Shown piece after piece: positions 17,757 through 27,884 of a DNA stretch of 64,000 bases (its first letter is position 1; each line of letters opens with the position of its first letter). The DNA comes from Burkholderiales bacterium (lineage in GTDB: Bacteria > Pseudomonadota > Gammaproteobacteria > Burkholderiales > Burkholderiaceae_C), in NCBI GenBank assembly GCA_947474755.1, contig CANJJE010000014.1:25621-89620 (forward strand), given 5' to 3'. The notes beneath the pieces were generated by a model, which had not been told where the DNA came from, did no database searches, and was given only the letters and a program-made list of their open reading frames with translations. The position numbers and the translations under genes were made by a program.

Positions 17757-17818
17757 GGGACATCCCATGGGTGGCCTGCGCCCCCTCGGGGAGCAGGAGT
17801 AAGGCGACGTGGGGGCTC
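17757..17818. repeat. putative dispersed intergenic repeat between rbfA and truB
   Basis: Most of the 80-base gap is a GC-rich block with the hairpin core CCCCCTCGGGG and flanking CGACGTGGGGGCTCA. From memory, similar blocks recur in intergenic gaps of Burkholderiales genomes; I cannot count copies, and no second copy was seen in this window. It lies just upstream of the truB ribosome-binding site and could also act as an mRNA hairpin. Confidence 0.35.
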
Positions 17819-17823
17819 ATCGA

Positions 17824-18189
17824 CTAGTCGTCCTTCGCCCGCGTCGCGTTTGCCTGTGCGATCAGCAGGCTCAGCTCGGCCGCGCGCTCGGTGGTGCGGT
17901 CGAAGTGAAAGTGCAGGGTCGGCACGGTGTGGATCTGAAGGCGCTTGAACAGGCCATTGCGGATGAAGCCGGCGGCCTCGTTGAGCGCGGTCTCGCACTC
18001 CTGTGGATCGCCAACCAGCACCGAAAAGAACACCTTGGCATGGGCATAGTCGGGCGTCACATCGACCGCATGCAGCGTCACCATGCCGATGCGCGGATCT
18101 TTCAGATCGCGGATCAGCACCGCCACATCGCGCTGAATCTGGTCGGCGACGCGGAATCCGCGGTTGGGTATGGAGCGCTTGTGTTTCAT
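17824..18189 (-). CDS. rbfA: ribosome-binding factor A
   Basis: RbfA matures the 30S subunit, helping 16S rRNA 5' processing and cold adaptation. The 121-residue protein shows the KH-like fold sequence with [36 protein letters not shown] and the late [15 protein letters not shown]. The gene is separated from infB by 75 bases containing an intrinsic terminator, and from truB by the GC-rich block. Confidence 0.94.
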   Translation of the reverse strand: MKHKRSIPNRGFRVADQIQRDVAVLIRDLKDPRIGMVTLHAVDVTPDYAHAKVFFSVLVGDPQECETALNEAAGFIRNGLFKRLQIHTVPTLHFHFDRTTERAAELSLLIAQANATRAKDD

Positions 18190-18209
18190 CGGTGAAGGCG
18201 CCCGTCTGG

Positions 18210-18244
18210 AAAAACAAACCCCGCCTGAACCGCAAGGCGGGGTT
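18210..18244 (-). terminator. intrinsic terminator after infB
   Basis: The stem AACCCCGCCT (18217-18226) pairs perfectly with AGGCGGGGTT (18235-18244) over an 8-base loop. On the minus strand it is followed by GTTTTTCC. It lies between infB and rbfA, so rbfA-truB-typA would need read-through or their own promoter. Confidence 0.8.
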
Positions 18245-18264
18245 GTCTTGCCGATCGGGGGGGT

Positions 18265-21096
18265 TTACAGAGTTCTTGCCACTTCCTTGACCTCGAAGAA
18301 CTCCAGCTGGTCGCCCTCGGCGATGTCGTTGTAGTTCTTCAGCTTGATACCGCATTCGAAGCCGGCGACCACTTCCTTCACATCGTCCTTCAGGCGGCGC
18401 ACAGATTCGATCTCGCCGGTGTAGATCACCACGTTGTCGCGCAACAGGCGGAACCGGGCGCCGCGACGCACCAGTCCGGCGGTGACCATCGAACCTGCGA
18501 CCGTGCCGATCTTCGACGCGACGAACACCGTGCGGATCTCGGCCGTGCCGATCGTTTCCTCGCGCTGTTCAGGCGCCAGCATGCCGGTCATTGCCGCCTT
18601 GATCTCATCGACCGCGTCGTAAATGATGTTGTAGTAGCGAATATCGACACCGTTGTGCTCGGCCAGCTTGCGTGCGCCGGCGTCCGCTCGCACATTGAAG
18701 CCGATGATCACTGCCTTCGACGCGATCGCCAGGTTCACATCGCTCTCGCTGATGCCGCCCACCGCGCCGTGCACCACCTGCACCTTGACCTCGGCCGTGC
18801 TGAGCTTGAGAAGCGACTGCGCCAGTGCTTCCTGCGAGCCCTGAACGTCGGCCTTGATGATCAGTGCCAGCGACTGCGCCGCACCTTCGCCGACGTTCTC
18901 GAACATGTTCTCCAGCTTGGCGGCCTGCTGCTTCGCGAGCTTGACGTCGCGGTACTTGCCGGAGCGGAAGGTCGAGATCTCGCGGGCACGGCGTTCGTCG
19001 GCCAGCACCATGAATTCGTCACCGGCTTGCGGCACCTCGGTCAGGCCCTGGATTTCGACAGGGATCGACGGACCGGCTTCAGTGATCGCCTTGCCGTTCT
19101 CGTCGAGCATGGCGCGCACGCGACCATAGGTGGAACCGGCCAGCACCACGTCGCCGCGCCGCAACGTTCCAGATTGCACCAGTACGGTTGCAACCGGACC
19201 GCGGCCCTTGTCGAGCTTGGCTTCGATGACCAGTCCCTTGGCCATGCTGTCCTTCGGCGCCATCAATTCCAGCACCTCGGCCTGCAACAGCACCTGCTCG
19301 AGCAGGTCATCGATGCCCTGGCCGGTCTTGGCCGACACCGGCACGAAGGGCGACGAGCCACCGAATTCTTCAGGCACGACTTCTTCGGCAACCAGTTCGC
19401 TCTTGAGGCGCTCCAGATTCGCACCGGGCTTGTCGATCTTGTTCATCGCGACCACCAGCGGCACACCGGCTGCTTTGGCGTGCGCGATCGCTTCCTTCGT
19501 CTGCGGCATCACGCCGTCGTCGGCGGCTACCACCAGGATCACCAGATCGGTGGCTTTCGCGCCCCGTGCACGCATTGCGGTGAAGGCGGCGTGGCCCGGG
19601 GTATCGAGAAAGGTGATCATGCCCCGCGGCGTGTCGACGTGGTAAGCGCCGATGTGCTGGGTGATGCCGCCAGCCTCACCCGCTGCCACGCGGGCGGTAC
19701 GGATGTAGTCGAGCAGCGAGGTCTTGCCGTGGTCCACGTGGCCCATGACGGTGACCACCGGAGCGCGTGGCAGCAGTTCGTGCTCGGCTTCGCCCTCGAC
19801 ATCTTCTTCGAGGAAGGCATCCGGGTCGTCGAGCTTTGCGGCAAACGCCTTGTGGCCCATTTCCTCGACCAGGATCATCGCCGTTTCCTGGTCGAGTTGC
19901 TGGTTGATGGTGACCATCTGGCCGAGCTTCATCAGTTGCTTGATGACCTCGGAGGCCTTCACGCTCATCTTGTGCGCGAGATCGGCAACGCTGATGGTCT
20001 CCGGCACGTGAACTTCCTGCACCTGCTGCTCGGCAGGTGCGACGAATGTCGACACCGACCCATCACTGCGCTCACCGCGGCGGCCGCCACGCGGCGCCCT
20101 CCAGCCCGCGCGGGCACCGCCGGGTGCATCGTTGCGGGTCTTCAGGCCGCGCTTCTTCGCCGCGTCATCCGCCCAGCTGGAAGACAACTTTTCGGATTTG
20201 ACTGACTTCTTGTCGCCTGGCTTGGCCACGGCCGCACCCGGCGCACCGGCCACGGCAGCCGGCTTGTGGATGGTGCCCTTGATGCCTTCCTTGCCGAGTT
20301 CGACCGGCTTCGGCGGCTCTTCCGGCTTCTTCGCGTTCAGCACCTTCTTCGGCGCAGACATCATCGCGCGGATTGCCGACGCTTCGTCCTCTGCAGCCTT
20401 GCGGCGCTTGGCCAGATCGAGCGCACGCTGCTTGTCTTCATCGACCACATCGGCGGCCTTGATGACACGCAGCTGCGGCTTGGCCGGCTCGACGGGCGGT
20501 GCGGCCACAGGCGTCGCCGGGGCACTGGCCTCGACGGCGGGAGCGGGAGCGGGAGCGGCCTCGGCGCGTGCGGCAGCGGCGATGGCTGCCTTCTGAGCCT
20601 CGGCCTCGGCCTCGGCGCGTGCACTTGCTTCAGCTGCCTCGCGTTCGGCACGTTCCTTTTCGTCACGCAGGCGCTGGCGTTCGGCCAGCTCGGCTTCCTG
20701 CTGGCGCAAGAGCTCGGCCTGGGCCTGGGCTTCGTGCTCGAGACGCATCAGCTCGGCGGTGTCGGGCTCTGGCGCCTCGGGAGCCGCGGGGGCGTCATCT
20801 CGTTTGACGAAGGTCCGCTTCTTGCGCACTTCGACCTGGATGGTGCGTGCCTTGCCACTGGAATCGGCCTGCTTGATTTCGCTGGTCGATTTCCGTGTCA
20901 GCGTGATCTTCTTGCGCTCGGCCCCGGCAGTGCCATGGGTGGCTCGCAGGTAGTCGAGCAACCGCTCCTTGTCGGAGTCGGTCAGAGCATCGTCCGTCGA
21001 CGCCTTGCTGACCCCCGCGGACTGCAATTGATCGAGCAGTGCGGCAGCGGGGCGGTTCAGCTCGGCGGCGAGTTGGGCGACGGTGGTCACGGCCAT
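18265..21096 (-). CDS. infB: translation initiation factor IF-2
   Basis: IF-2 places initiator tRNA on the 30S subunit in a GTP-dependent way. The 943-residue protein has an N-terminal IF2_N module, a long Ala/Glu/Pro-rich linker (about residues 85-330), then a G domain with [25 protein letters not shown] and [13 protein letters not shown], and the C-terminal fMet-tRNA-binding domains. The long linker is usual for betaproteobacteria. It follows nusA after 73 bases and is closed by the terminator at 18210-18244. Confidence 0.97.
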   Translation of the reverse strand: MAVTTVAQLAAELNRPAAALLDQLQSAGVSKASTDDALTDSDKERLLDYLRATHGTAGAERKKITLTRKSTSEIKQADSSGKARTIQVEVRKKRTFVKRDDAPAAPEAPEPDTAELMRLEHEAQAQAELLRQQEAELAERQRLRDEKERAEREAAEASARAEAEAEAQKAAIAAAARAEAAPAPAPAVEASAPATPVAAPPVEPAKPQLRVIKAADVVDEDKQRALDLAKRRKAAEDEASAIRAMMSAPKKVLNAKKPEEPPKPVELGKEGIKGTIHKPAAVAGAPGAAVAKPGDKKSVKSEKLSSSWADDAAKKRGLKTRNDAPGGARAGWRAPRGGRRGERSDGSVSTFVAPAEQQVQEVHVPETISVADLAHKMSVKASEVIKQLMKLGQMVTINQQLDQETAMILVEEMGHKAFAAKLDDPDAFLEEDVEGEAEHELLPRAPVVTVMGHVDHGKTSLLDYIRTARVAAGEAGGITQHIGAYHVDTPRGMITFLDTPGHAAFTAMRARGAKATDLVILVVAADDGVMPQTKEAIAHAKAAGVPLVVAMNKIDKPGANLERLKSELVAEEVVPEEFGGSSPFVPVSAKTGQGIDDLLEQVLLQAEVLELMAPKDSMAKGLVIEAKLDKGRGPVATVLVQSGTLRRGDVVLAGSTYGRVRAMLDENGKAITEAGPSIPVEIQGLTEVPQAGDEFMVLADERRAREISTFRSGKYRDVKLAKQQAAKLENMFENVGEGAAQSLALIIKADVQGSQEALAQSLLKLSTAEVKVQVVHGAVGGISESDVNLAIASKAVIIGFNVRADAGARKLAEHNGVDIRYYNIIYDAVDEIKAAMTGMLAPEQREETIGTAEIRTVFVASKIGTVAGSMVTAGLVRRGARFRLLRDNVVIYTGEIESVRRLKDDVKEVVAGFECGIKLKNYNDIAEGDQLEFFEVKEVARTL

Positions 21097-21169
21097 TGTG
21101 GAATCCTTGCTTCGGGTCTAGCGGCGCAGCGTGCGTGAGTACGGTGGAGGGCGAATGCTTGGAAGGCGC

Positions 21170-22648
21170 TCAGGTGGTGAACCAGTGTTCACGCGCCTTC
21201 ATGATCAACGACTTCGCCTTCTCATCATCAAGGCCGGAAATCTCGATCAGCTCGTCCACCGCCAGGTCGGCCAGGTCGTCGCGGGTGTGTACGCCACCAT
21301 CGGCCAGCTTCGGGATCAGTTCGGGGTCGAGGCCTTCGAGGTCTCGCAGGTCCTGCGACACGTCACTGACGCTTTCCTCGCGGGCGATTTCCATCGTCAG
21401 CAAGGCGTCCTTGGCTCGCGTGCGCAGCTCGTTGACGGTATCTTCGTCGAAGCCTTCGATCTCGAGCATTTCCTGCATCGGTACGTAGGCGACTTCCTCC
21501 AGGCTGGAGAAGCCTTCGGCGATCAGGATGTCGGCGACTTCGGCATCGACATCGAGCTTGTCGACGAACAGCTTGCGCACCACATCGCTCTCGCCGGCCT
21601 GCTTCACCGACGACTCTTCGGCTGTCATGATGTTGATGCGCCAGCCGGTCATCTCTGAGGCGAGGCGCACGTTCTGCCCGCCGCGCCCGATCGCGATCGC
21701 CAGGTTTTCCTCGTCGACGACCACGTCCATCGCGTGGCGGTCTTCATCGACGACGATCGACTGCACGTTCGCCGGCGCCAGTGCACCGATGACGAACTGT
21801 GCCGGATCATCCGACCACAGCACGATATCGACGCGCTCGCCGGCCAGTTCGTTGGTGACGCCATTGACGCGCGAGCCGCGCACGCCGACGCAGGTACCGA
21901 TCGGGTCGACGCGCTTGTCATGCGACTGCACCGCGATCTTGGCGCGCGAACCCGGGTCTCGGGCGCAAGACTTGATCTCCAGCAGGCGCTGCTCGATTTC
22001 GGGCACTTCCTGGGCGAACAGTTCGATCATGAATCCTGGCGCGCTGCGCGACAGCAGGATCTGCGGGCCGCGCAAGGTCGAGTCGACTTCGGAGATGTAG
22101 GCACGCACGCGGTCGCCGATGCGCAGGTTCTCCTTCGGGATCATCTCGCTGCGGCGCAGGCGACCTTCGACGCGGCCGGATTCGACGATCACATCGCCCT
22201 TGTCCAGGCGCTTGACGGTACCGACGAAGATCTTCTCGCCGCGCGACAGAAAGTCATTGAGCAGTTGCTCGCGCTCGGCATCACGGATCTTCTGGAGGAT
22301 CACCTGCTTGGCGGCCTGTGCGCCGATGCGACCGATCGACACCGATTCGACCGGTTCCTCGATGTAGTCGTCAACCTCGATGTCAGGGATCTGCTCGAGC
22401 GCCTCGAAATGCAGGATCTCCGAATCTGGCAACTGCAAGCCCGCCTCATCGGCGACCACATGCCAGCGGCGAAAAGTTTCGTAGGCACCCGTATCGCGAT
22501 CGACAGTCACCCGCATGTCGACTTCGCCGCCGTGCAGCTTCTTGGACGCCGACGCCAGCGCCGCCTCGACCGCGCTGAAAACGACTTCGCGGTCCACGCT
22601 CTTCTCGCGCGAAATCGCATCCACCAGCATCAACAGTTCGCGGTTCAT
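21170..22648 (-). CDS. nusA: transcription termination/antitermination protein NusA
   Basis: NusA binds RNA polymerase and controls pausing, termination and antitermination. The 492-residue product has the N-terminal polymerase-binding domain, an S1 domain (about residues 135-200), two KH domains (including [18 protein letters not shown]), and two C-terminal acidic helix-hairpin-helix repeats ([15 protein letters not shown] and [16 protein letters not shown]). Its start overlaps the rimP stop by four bases. Confidence 0.97.
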   Translation of the reverse strand: MNRELLMLVDAISREKSVDREVVFSAVEAALASASKKLHGGEVDMRVTVDRDTGAYETFRRWHVVADEAGLQLPDSEILHFEALEQIPDIEVDDYIEEPVESVSIGRIGAQAAKQVILQKIRDAEREQLLNDFLSRGEKIFVGTVKRLDKGDVIVESGRVEGRLRRSEMIPKENLRIGDRVRAYISEVDSTLRGPQILLSRSAPGFMIELFAQEVPEIEQRLLEIKSCARDPGSRAKIAVQSHDKRVDPIGTCVGVRGSRVNGVTNELAGERVDIVLWSDDPAQFVIGALAPANVQSIVVDEDRHAMDVVVDEENLAIAIGRGGQNVRLASEMTGWRINIMTAEESSVKQAGESDVVRKLFVDKLDVDAEVADILIAEGFSSLEEVAYVPMQEMLEIEGFDEDTVNELRTRAKDALLTMEIAREESVSDVSQDLRDLEGLDPELIPKLADGGVHTRDDLADLAVDELIEISGLDDEKAKSLIMKAREHWFTT

Positions 22649-23211
22649 CGTTTGCGGTCTCCATCCATTTCAGTTGCAGCCGACTCGACCTGCTCGTTCG
22701 GCTCTTGTGCAGGCGCCGCAAACCGACGCCCCTTGAAATCCACCACCGGCACCAGCCGGGCTTCTCGTACTTCATCGAAAGCAAAATCGAGAGCCTGGTC
22801 TACGCCATCGGCGTTGAACACCAGCCGCCAGCCCGCCTCCGGTGACTCCAGGGGCTCCAGAACACCCTGGAAATGCTTGCGCCCCTTGAACGCCACTTTC
22901 AGCGTCAGGTCGACTCGCTCGCCGCTGAATCGGACGAAATCGGCTGGCTTCTTCAGCGGTCGGTCCAGGCCGGGAGACGAGACTTCAAGCCGCTCGTACG
23001 CACAGTTCGCGACCTCCAGCACGTGCTGCAATTGCCGCGTCACGCGCTCGCAGTCCTCGACCGTGATGAATTCGCCGCCCGCCGATGCCGACACCACTGG
23101 CGCGAGCTTGTCGATGTACACGCGCAGCAGCCCCTTCGGACTGCGCTCGGTGTCCACCAAGTCGTAACCCAGCCCGGTCACGGTTTTTTCAACGGCGTTC
23201 TGCCAACTCAT
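22645..23211 (-). CDS. rimP: ribosome maturation factor RimP
   Basis: RimP is needed for 30S subunit maturation. The 188-residue protein opens with [17 protein letters not shown] and carries [21 protein letters not shown], the family signature. It is the promoter-proximal gene of the rimP-nusA-infB operon. A leader terminator stands 53 bases upstream. The C-terminal tail past about residue 165 is variable and charged. Confidence 0.93.
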   Translation of the reverse strand: MSWQNAVEKTVTGLGYDLVDTERSPKGLLRVYIDKLAPVVSASAGGEFITVEDCERVTRQLQHVLEVANCAYERLEVSSPGLDRPLKKPADFVRFSGERVDLTLKVAFKGRKHFQGVLEPLESPEAGWRLVFNADGVDQALDFAFDEVREARLVPVVDFKGRRFAAPAQEPNEQVESAATEMDGDRKR

Positions 23212-23263
23212 TCCCGATCGATTCCCCGCTTACTCAATTCGTTTCATTGGATTCCGATCGGCC

Positions 23264-23293
23264 AAAAAAAATGGGCTGGAAGAGTCCGCCCAT
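23264..23293 (-). terminator. leader terminator/attenuator upstream of rimP
   Basis: On the minus strand, ATGGGC (23293-23288) pairs with GCCCAT (23276-23271) over an 11-base loop and is followed by eight T residues, a complete intrinsic terminator. No gene lies between it and fabI, so its only visible role is premature termination ahead of rimP. Rfam lists rimP-leader attenuator elements; whether this belongs to them needs a covariance search. Confidence 0.65.
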
Positions 23294-23467
23294 GTTCTTG
23301 GTCTAACGTCTCGGAAAACCAGCATTGTAGCTTGCGGTCTCGGCACCGGCAACACCTTGTGCTGTCAAGTGTGCCGAACTCGCCGAGGGCGGCCCAGCCC
23401 TTGCCGCCCGCTGAGACGAGTCGCATGCGTGCAAGAATCCGCCGCCTTTGACCGCCTGGAACACACC

Positions 23468-24253
23468 ATGGGATTTCTGACCGGTAAGCGTTTGTTGATC
23501 ACCGGGGTACTGTCGAACCGCTCGATTGCCTACGGCATCGCACGGGCCTGCCACCGCGAAGGCGCCGAACTGGCGTTCAGCTACGTCGGCGACCGCTTCA
23601 AGGAACGAACCGCGGCACTGGCGGCCGATTTCGGTTCGACCCTGCTGTACGACTGCGATGTCGCCGACGACGCCCAGATCGAGCGCCTGTTCAGTCAACT
23701 GGGGGAGGTCTGGCCCGAGTTCGATGGGTTCGTCCACTCGATCGGGTTCGCCACCCGTGAATCGATTGCAGGCGACTTCCTGGATGGCCTGTCCCGCGAA
23801 TCATTCCGGATCGCACACGATATCTCCGCCTACAGCTTCCCGGCCATGGCCAAGGCGGCGCTGCCGCGACTGCGCGCAGGCTCGGCGCTGCTCACGCTGA
23901 CCTACCTGGGTGCCCTGCGGGCGGTACCGAACTACAACACGATGGGGCTGGCCAAGGCCTCGCTCGAAGCCAGCGTGCGCTACCTCGCCGAAAGCGTCGG
24001 CCCACGCGGCATCCGCGTCAACGGCATCTCGGCCGGACCGATCAAGACGCTGGCGGCGTCGGGCATCAAGGGCTTCGGCAAGATCCTCGATGTCGTCGAG
24101 TCCACCGCCCCGCTACGCCGCAATGTGACGATCGACGACGTCGGCAATGTCGCTGCCTTCCTGCTGTCCGATCTGGCCGCTGGCGTGACTTCGGAAATCA
24201 CCTACGTCGACGGGGGCTTCAGCCACGCCATGGGTGGCGGCAATCTGAGCTGA
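23468..24253 (+). CDS. fabI: enoyl-[acyl-carrier-protein] reductase (NADH)
   Basis: FabI reduces trans-2-enoyl-ACP in the last step of each fatty-acid elongation cycle and is the usual target of triclosan. The 261-residue protein opens with [20 protein letters not shown], has VHSIGFA and the catalytic Tyr-x6-Lys pattern in [11 protein letters not shown] 23468 gives the canonical N-terminus. It is divergent from rimP and stands alone. Confidence 0.96.
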   Translation: MGFLTGKRLLITGVLSNRSIAYGIARACHREGAELAFSYVGDRFKERTAALAADFGSTLLYDCDVADDAQIERLFSQLGEVWPEFDGFVHSIGFATRESIAGDFLDGLSRESFRIAHDISAYSFPAMAKAALPRLRAGSALLTLTYLGALRAVPNYNTMGLAKASLEASVRYLAESVGPRGIRVNGISAGPIKTLAASGIKGFGKILDVVESTAPLRRNVTIDDVGNVAAFLLSDLAAGVTSEITYVDGGFSHAMGGGNLS

Positions 24254-24282
24254 ACCACTCTCGGCTCGGCGGGCCCGGTTCC

Positions 24283-24906
24283 TCAGAGCTTGGACTTCAC
24301 CAGTTCGTAGGTCTGCTCGGCCAGCGGCACCGCGCTGGCGAGCAGCGCATCGATTTCCCGCCGACACGCTGCGGCATAGGCCGCATCCTTCAGGCTGGGA
24401 ACGTTGATGTACACATTCAGCGCGGCGCTGCGCAAGGCCGCCTGCGCAGCCAGCGCACCGACGCCGGCATCGCTGATCACGTTGGTGTTGCCCACCTTCG
24501 CGGCGCGCAACGCCAGCGAGATCACGTCGGCACTCGCACGAGCACAGGCGAGCGGCGCTTCGGTGGCCGCCTTCAGGCCCGCCTGGATCGCCGCGCCGCG
24601 TTGCGCCTTCTGCTCGTCGCTTTCCTTTGGCAAGCCATAGGCGGCCATCAGGCCATCGAAGGCAGCGATATCTTCGGCAACCATGTCGACCAGGCGGCGG
24701 CGCAGCGATTCGGCATCGTCGAGCACCGCGCGCATCTCGCCTTCCACCTCGGCGTAGTTCTTCTTGCCAATGGTGAGGTTGCACATCATGCCGACCAGTG
24801 CGGCGCCCATGGCGCCGATGATGGCTGCGGCACTCCCACCGCCAGGCGTGGCCCCACTGCTGGCAAGTCGGTCGAGGAAGGTGGTGACGCTTTGGTCAAC
24901 GATCAT
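24283..24906 (-). CDS. fchA: methenyltetrahydrofolate cyclohydrolase FchA
   Basis: FchA hydrolyses 5,10-methenyl-H4F to 10-formyl-H4F in the cytoplasm, linking MtdA and formyl-H4F ligase in C1 assimilation. The 207-residue product belongs to the cyclodeaminase/cyclohydrolase family (FLDRLASSGATPGGGSAAAI near the start). ATG 24906 has GGAGA six bases upstream and was preferred to in-frame positions further out. It is 13 bases after mtdA in an hprA-mtdA-fchA operon. Confidence 0.9.
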   Translation of the reverse strand: MIVDQSVTTFLDRLASSGATPGGGSAAAIIGAMGAALVGMMCNLTIGKKNYAEVEGEMRAVLDDAESLRRRLVDMVAEDIAAFDGLMAAYGLPKESDEQKAQRGAAIQAGLKAATEAPLACARASADVISLALRAAKVGNTNVISDAGVGALAAQAALRSAALNVYINVPSLKDAAYAAACRREIDALLASAVPLAEQTYELVKSKL

Positions 24907-24919
24907 GGGGATCTCCGGT

Positions 24920-25783
24920 TCAGGCCATTGATTTGGCCTTGGCGTAAATCGCCTCGGCATCCAGCACCTGGTCGGGTGCCTCGAACAACTGGGCGATGCA
25001 GGCGCGGTGCACTGCCAGCTTGAGCGCGCCGAAGCCGATCGCGCCCCAGCAGATCTTGCCGTCCCGGTCGACGCCCCGGTCCATCATGTCGATGCCCGCC
25101 AGCCCCAGCGGTGGCGTCGCATTGGCGTCTGCCATCAGTTCGAGCGTCGGGTTGTTCTTCCAGTCTTCCTCGCGCAGGAGCACCGAACTGGCAGCGCCGG
25201 TCGCGAAGACGATCTGCGCGCCCTCGCAGGCCCTGGCGCGAGCGTCGATGTCGGCGGCCGCGATGGCGAACACCTCGATGCCGAATGCGGCCTTCAGGTG
25301 ATCAGCGACTTTCTGGGCGTTGTCCAGAGCACGCGAGGTGATGGCGACCACCGCGCCCTCCTTCGCCAGCATCACCGCCGCGCGCTGCCCGACCGGTCCG
25401 GTGCCTGCCAGGATCACCGCACGCTTGCCCGCGACGCTGCCGCCCGCGCCCTTGAGCACACAGGCCACGGCGGCGGCGGCGGTGGTGTTCGAGCCATTGC
25501 TGTCGAGCATCACCGACACGCGGAAGCTGGAGAAGAACTTCTTTCGCACCGCCTTCAGCAAGGCCTCGCCGGCCGGAAGATTGCTGCCACCGACGAACAG
25601 CGCGGTGTGCTTCTTGTCCTTCGGTGCGCGGGTGAAGATGGCGCCATCGACCAGCGCGCCGACGTTGTCGGTCGTGATGCCGCCATAGGCCATCACATGG
25701 TCGGCGCCGCCGTCATAGCCGACCACGGTGTCGAACACCGAGGGAATGGCGTCGGTGTCCAGCTGGAACAGGAGTTTCTTCAT
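24920..25783 (-). CDS. mtdA: NADP-dependent methylene-H4F/H4MPT dehydrogenase MtdA
   Basis: MtdA oxidises or reduces the C1 unit between methylene and methenyl on tetrahydrofolate (and tetrahydromethanopterin). The 287-residue protein opens like the Methylobacterium enzyme (KKLLFQLDTDAIPSVFD), has DSNGSNTTAAAAVACV and the nucleotide-binding AVILAGTGPVGQRAA. MtdA rather than MtdB is favoured by length, by this N-terminus as I remember it, and by the adjoining fchA. The same pair is adjacent in methylotrophs with the serine cycle. Confidence 0.88.
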   Translation of the reverse strand: MKKLLFQLDTDAIPSVFDTVVGYDGGADHVMAYGGITTDNVGALVDGAIFTRAPKDKKHTALFVGGSNLPAGEALLKAVRKKFFSSFRVSVMLDSNGSNTTAAAAVACVLKGAGGSVAGKRAVILAGTGPVGQRAAVMLAKEGAVVAITSRALDNAQKVADHLKAAFGIEVFAIAAADIDARARACEGAQIVFATGAASSVLLREEDWKNNPTLELMADANATPPLGLAGIDMMDRGVDRDGKICWGAIGFGALKLAVHRACIAQLFEAPDQVLDAEAIYAKAKSMA

Positions 25784-25803
25784 GGGGTTCTCTCGGCGAC
25801 CGA

Positions 25804-26754
25804 TCAGGTCACCAGGTTCTGGGGGCTGCCTTGGACAAACAGCTCGACATTGTCGATGAGCTGATCGGCCAGCCCCTGCATGGCACCCTTGGAGGCCCAG
25901 GCCACGTGCGGCGTCAGGATGAAGTTCGGCAGCCGCAGGTCCAGCAGCGGATTGCCCCGGGTGGGCGGCTCGGTGCTCAGCACGTCGAACCCGGCGCCGG
26001 CGATCCAGCCTTCGGTGAGCGCCGTGGCTAGTGCCGACTCGTCGACCAGCCCGCCGCGCGCGGTGTTGATCAGGACCGCGTTGCACTTCATCTGGCGCAG
26101 CTGGGCGGGCCCGATCAGGTTCCGGGTTGCGGGCACCAGCGGGCAATGCAGCGAGATCACGTCGGACTCGGCCAGCACCTGGTCAAGGGGCGTGCGCTCG
26201 GCGCGTGCAGGCGTGCCGGGCGTGGTCTCGGCAAACAGCACCCGCATGCCAAAGGCGCGCGCAAGCGCCGCCGTGCCCTGCCCCAGCGCCCCGCCGCCGA
26301 CGATGCCCATCGTGCTGCCGTGCAGGTCACCGATCGGGTGGTCGAAGAAGCAGAACTGCTCACACTGCTGCCAGCGCCCGTGCTCGACGTCGGCCCGGTA
26401 GGCGAGCAGACTGCGGCGCAGCGCCAGGATCAGCGCGAAAACATGCTCGGGCACGGTGTGCACCGCATAGTTGCGGATATTGCACACCGCGATGCCGAGT
26501 TCGCGGCAGGCGGCGACATCGACGATGTCATGGCCGGTGGCCGCCACTGCGATCAGCTTGAGCTTCGGCAACTGCGCAAGCGTCTCGGCGCGCAGCGGCG
26601 CCTTGTTGGTCAGCGCGATGGTGGCCTCGCGCAAGCGCGGCTGCGTCTGGTCTTGCGAGGTGGTGGCGTATTCCGCCCAGGTGTGGTCGAAGGCCGGGCG
26701 GCGCACGGTGGCTTGCAGGGTCGAGCGGTCGAGGAAGACCAGGTGTTCCATCAT
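25804..26754 (-). CDS. hprA: hydroxypyruvate reductase (D-2-hydroxyacid dehydrogenase)
   Basis: HprA reduces hydroxypyruvate to D-glycerate in the serine cycle. The 316-residue protein shows the NAD-binding GIVGGGALGQGTAALAR and the catalytic set: Arg in NTARGGLVDE, Glu in STEPP and His in LTPHVAWAS. The family is broad; the assignment rests on context, since mtdA follows after 20 bases and malyl-CoA lyase is divergent. Two ATGs in tandem open the gene; the first is annotated. Confidence 0.85.
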   Translation of the reverse strand: MMEHLVFLDRSTLQATVRRPAFDHTWAEYATTSQDQTQPRLREATIALTNKAPLRAETLAQLPKLKLIAVAATGHDIVDVAACRELGIAVCNIRNYAVHTVPEHVFALILALRRSLLAYRADVEHGRWQQCEQFCFFDHPIGDLHGSTMGIVGGGALGQGTAALARAFGMRVLFAETTPGTPARAERTPLDQVLAESDVISLHCPLVPATRNLIGPAQLRQMKCNAVLINTARGGLVDESALATALTEGWIAGAGFDVLSTEPPTRGNPLLDLRLPNFILTPHVAWASKGAMQGLADQLIDNVELFVQGSPQNLVT

Positions 26755-26769
26755 GATCGGCGAGGCTTT

Positions 26770-26786
26770 TTCGTGAGTTCGCCGAA
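26770..26786. promoter_or_regulatory. possible LysR-type operator between hprA and mclA
   Basis: The 113-base divergent gap contains TTCG-N9-CGAA, a dyad of the general LysR shape, plus two GCTCGA copies further right. Serine-cycle genes in Methylobacterium are controlled by the LysR protein QscR. No regulator gene is in the window, so this is a weak, context-based proposal. Confidence 0.25.
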
Positions 26787-26867
26787 TGATGGCTCGAATC
26801 GCACTTGGGGCTCGATCAGAATCCCCCGCTGGCGCCGAATCGCCGCGCCATCGCCACCAGGACTGCC

Positions 26868-27842
26868 ATGAGCTTCACCCGCATCCAGCCTGCCACACCC
26901 CGACTGAGCCGCACCGAGCTGGCGGTGCCGGGGTCGAAACCGCAGCTGTTCGAAAAGGCCGCGCGGTCCGCCGCGGACAGCGTCTTCCTCGACTGCGAAG
27001 ACGCCGTGTCTCCCGAGGACAAGGATCAGGCGCGGCTGAACATCGTGGCCGCGCTCAACGACATCGACTGGGGCCGCAAGACGGTGATGGTGCGCATCAA
27101 CGGCCTGGACACGCACCACATGTACCGCGATGTGATCGACATCGTCGAAGCCTGCCCGCGGCTCGACATGATCCTGATCCCGAAGGTAGGCGTTGCGGCC
27201 GACATCTATGCGGTGGACGTGCTGGTGTCGCAGATCGAGGCTGCGAAACAGCGCACCAAGCGCATCGGCTTCGAGGCGCTGATCGAGACCGCGCTCGGCA
27301 TGGCGAACGTGGAAGCCATTGCGCAAGCGTCGAAGCGGCTGGAGGCGATGAGCTTCGGCGTGGCCGACTACGCCGCCTCGACGCGCGCACGCACCACCGG
27401 CATCGGCGGCGTCCATCCCGACAGCGCCGTGCTGAGCCATGCAGACGAACAGGGCCAGCGCCACACCTACTGGACCGACCCCTGGCATGCGGCACAAACG
27501 CGCATGCTGATCGCCTGCCGTGCCTATGGTCTGCGACCGATCGACGGGCCGTACGGCGACTTCAGCGATCCGGAGGGCTTCCTGTCGGCCGCCAGACGTG
27601 CGTCAGTGCTGGGCTACGAGGGCAAGTGGGTGATCCACCCCTCGCAGATCGAAGCGGCGAACACCGTCTACACGCCCAGCGATGCCGAAGTGCAGCAGGC
27701 CCGCCGCATCATCGACGCGATGCATCAGGCACGCCAGCAGGGCCTGGGCGCGGTGTCGCTCGACGGCCGGCTGATCGACACCGTGAACATCCTGATGGCC
27801 GAGAACCTGCTTGCCAAGGCCGATGCCATCGCCGCGCGCTGA
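26868..27842 (+). CDS. mclA: L-malyl-CoA/beta-methylmalyl-CoA lyase
   Basis: Malyl-CoA lyase cleaves malyl-CoA to acetyl-CoA and glyoxylate, closing the serine cycle; the same family also works in the ethylmalonyl-CoA route. The 324-residue HpcH/CitE-type protein has DSVFLDCEDAVSPEDK, the metal-site region GFEALIETALGMANVEAI and the C-terminal GKWVIHPSQIE. ATG 26868 has AGGA upstream and fits the family N-terminus. fhs follows after 42 bases. Confidence 0.9.
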   Translation: MSFTRIQPATPRLSRTELAVPGSKPQLFEKAARSAADSVFLDCEDAVSPEDKDQARLNIVAALNDIDWGRKTVMVRINGLDTHHMYRDVIDIVEACPRLDMILIPKVGVAADIYAVDVLVSQIEAAKQRTKRIGFEALIETALGMANVEAIAQASKRLEAMSFGVADYAASTRARTTGIGGVHPDSAVLSHADEQGQRHTYWTDPWHAAQTRMLIACRAYGLRPIDGPYGDFSDPEGFLSAARRASVLGYEGKWVIHPSQIEAANTVYTPSDAEVQQARRIIDAMHQARQQGLGAVSLDGRLIDTVNILMAENLLAKADAIAAR

Positions 27843-27884
27843 AACCATCCCGGCACCTCACCGTCCCCTGACCACCCACACCCC

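Noticed and set aside
16754..18355. Long frame suggesting a 533-residue truB with an N-terminal extension
   Set aside because: The extension overlaps rbfA in another frame and has no methionine; GTG 17743 with GGGAGG is the real start.
20500..20740. Low-complexity repeats within infB
   Set aside because: They encode the Ala/Glu-rich IF-2 linker, normal for the family.
23244..23426. 60-codon minus-strand frame upstream of rimP as a leader peptide
   Set aside because: No convincing ribosome site or run of control codons; the hairpin alone is better supported.
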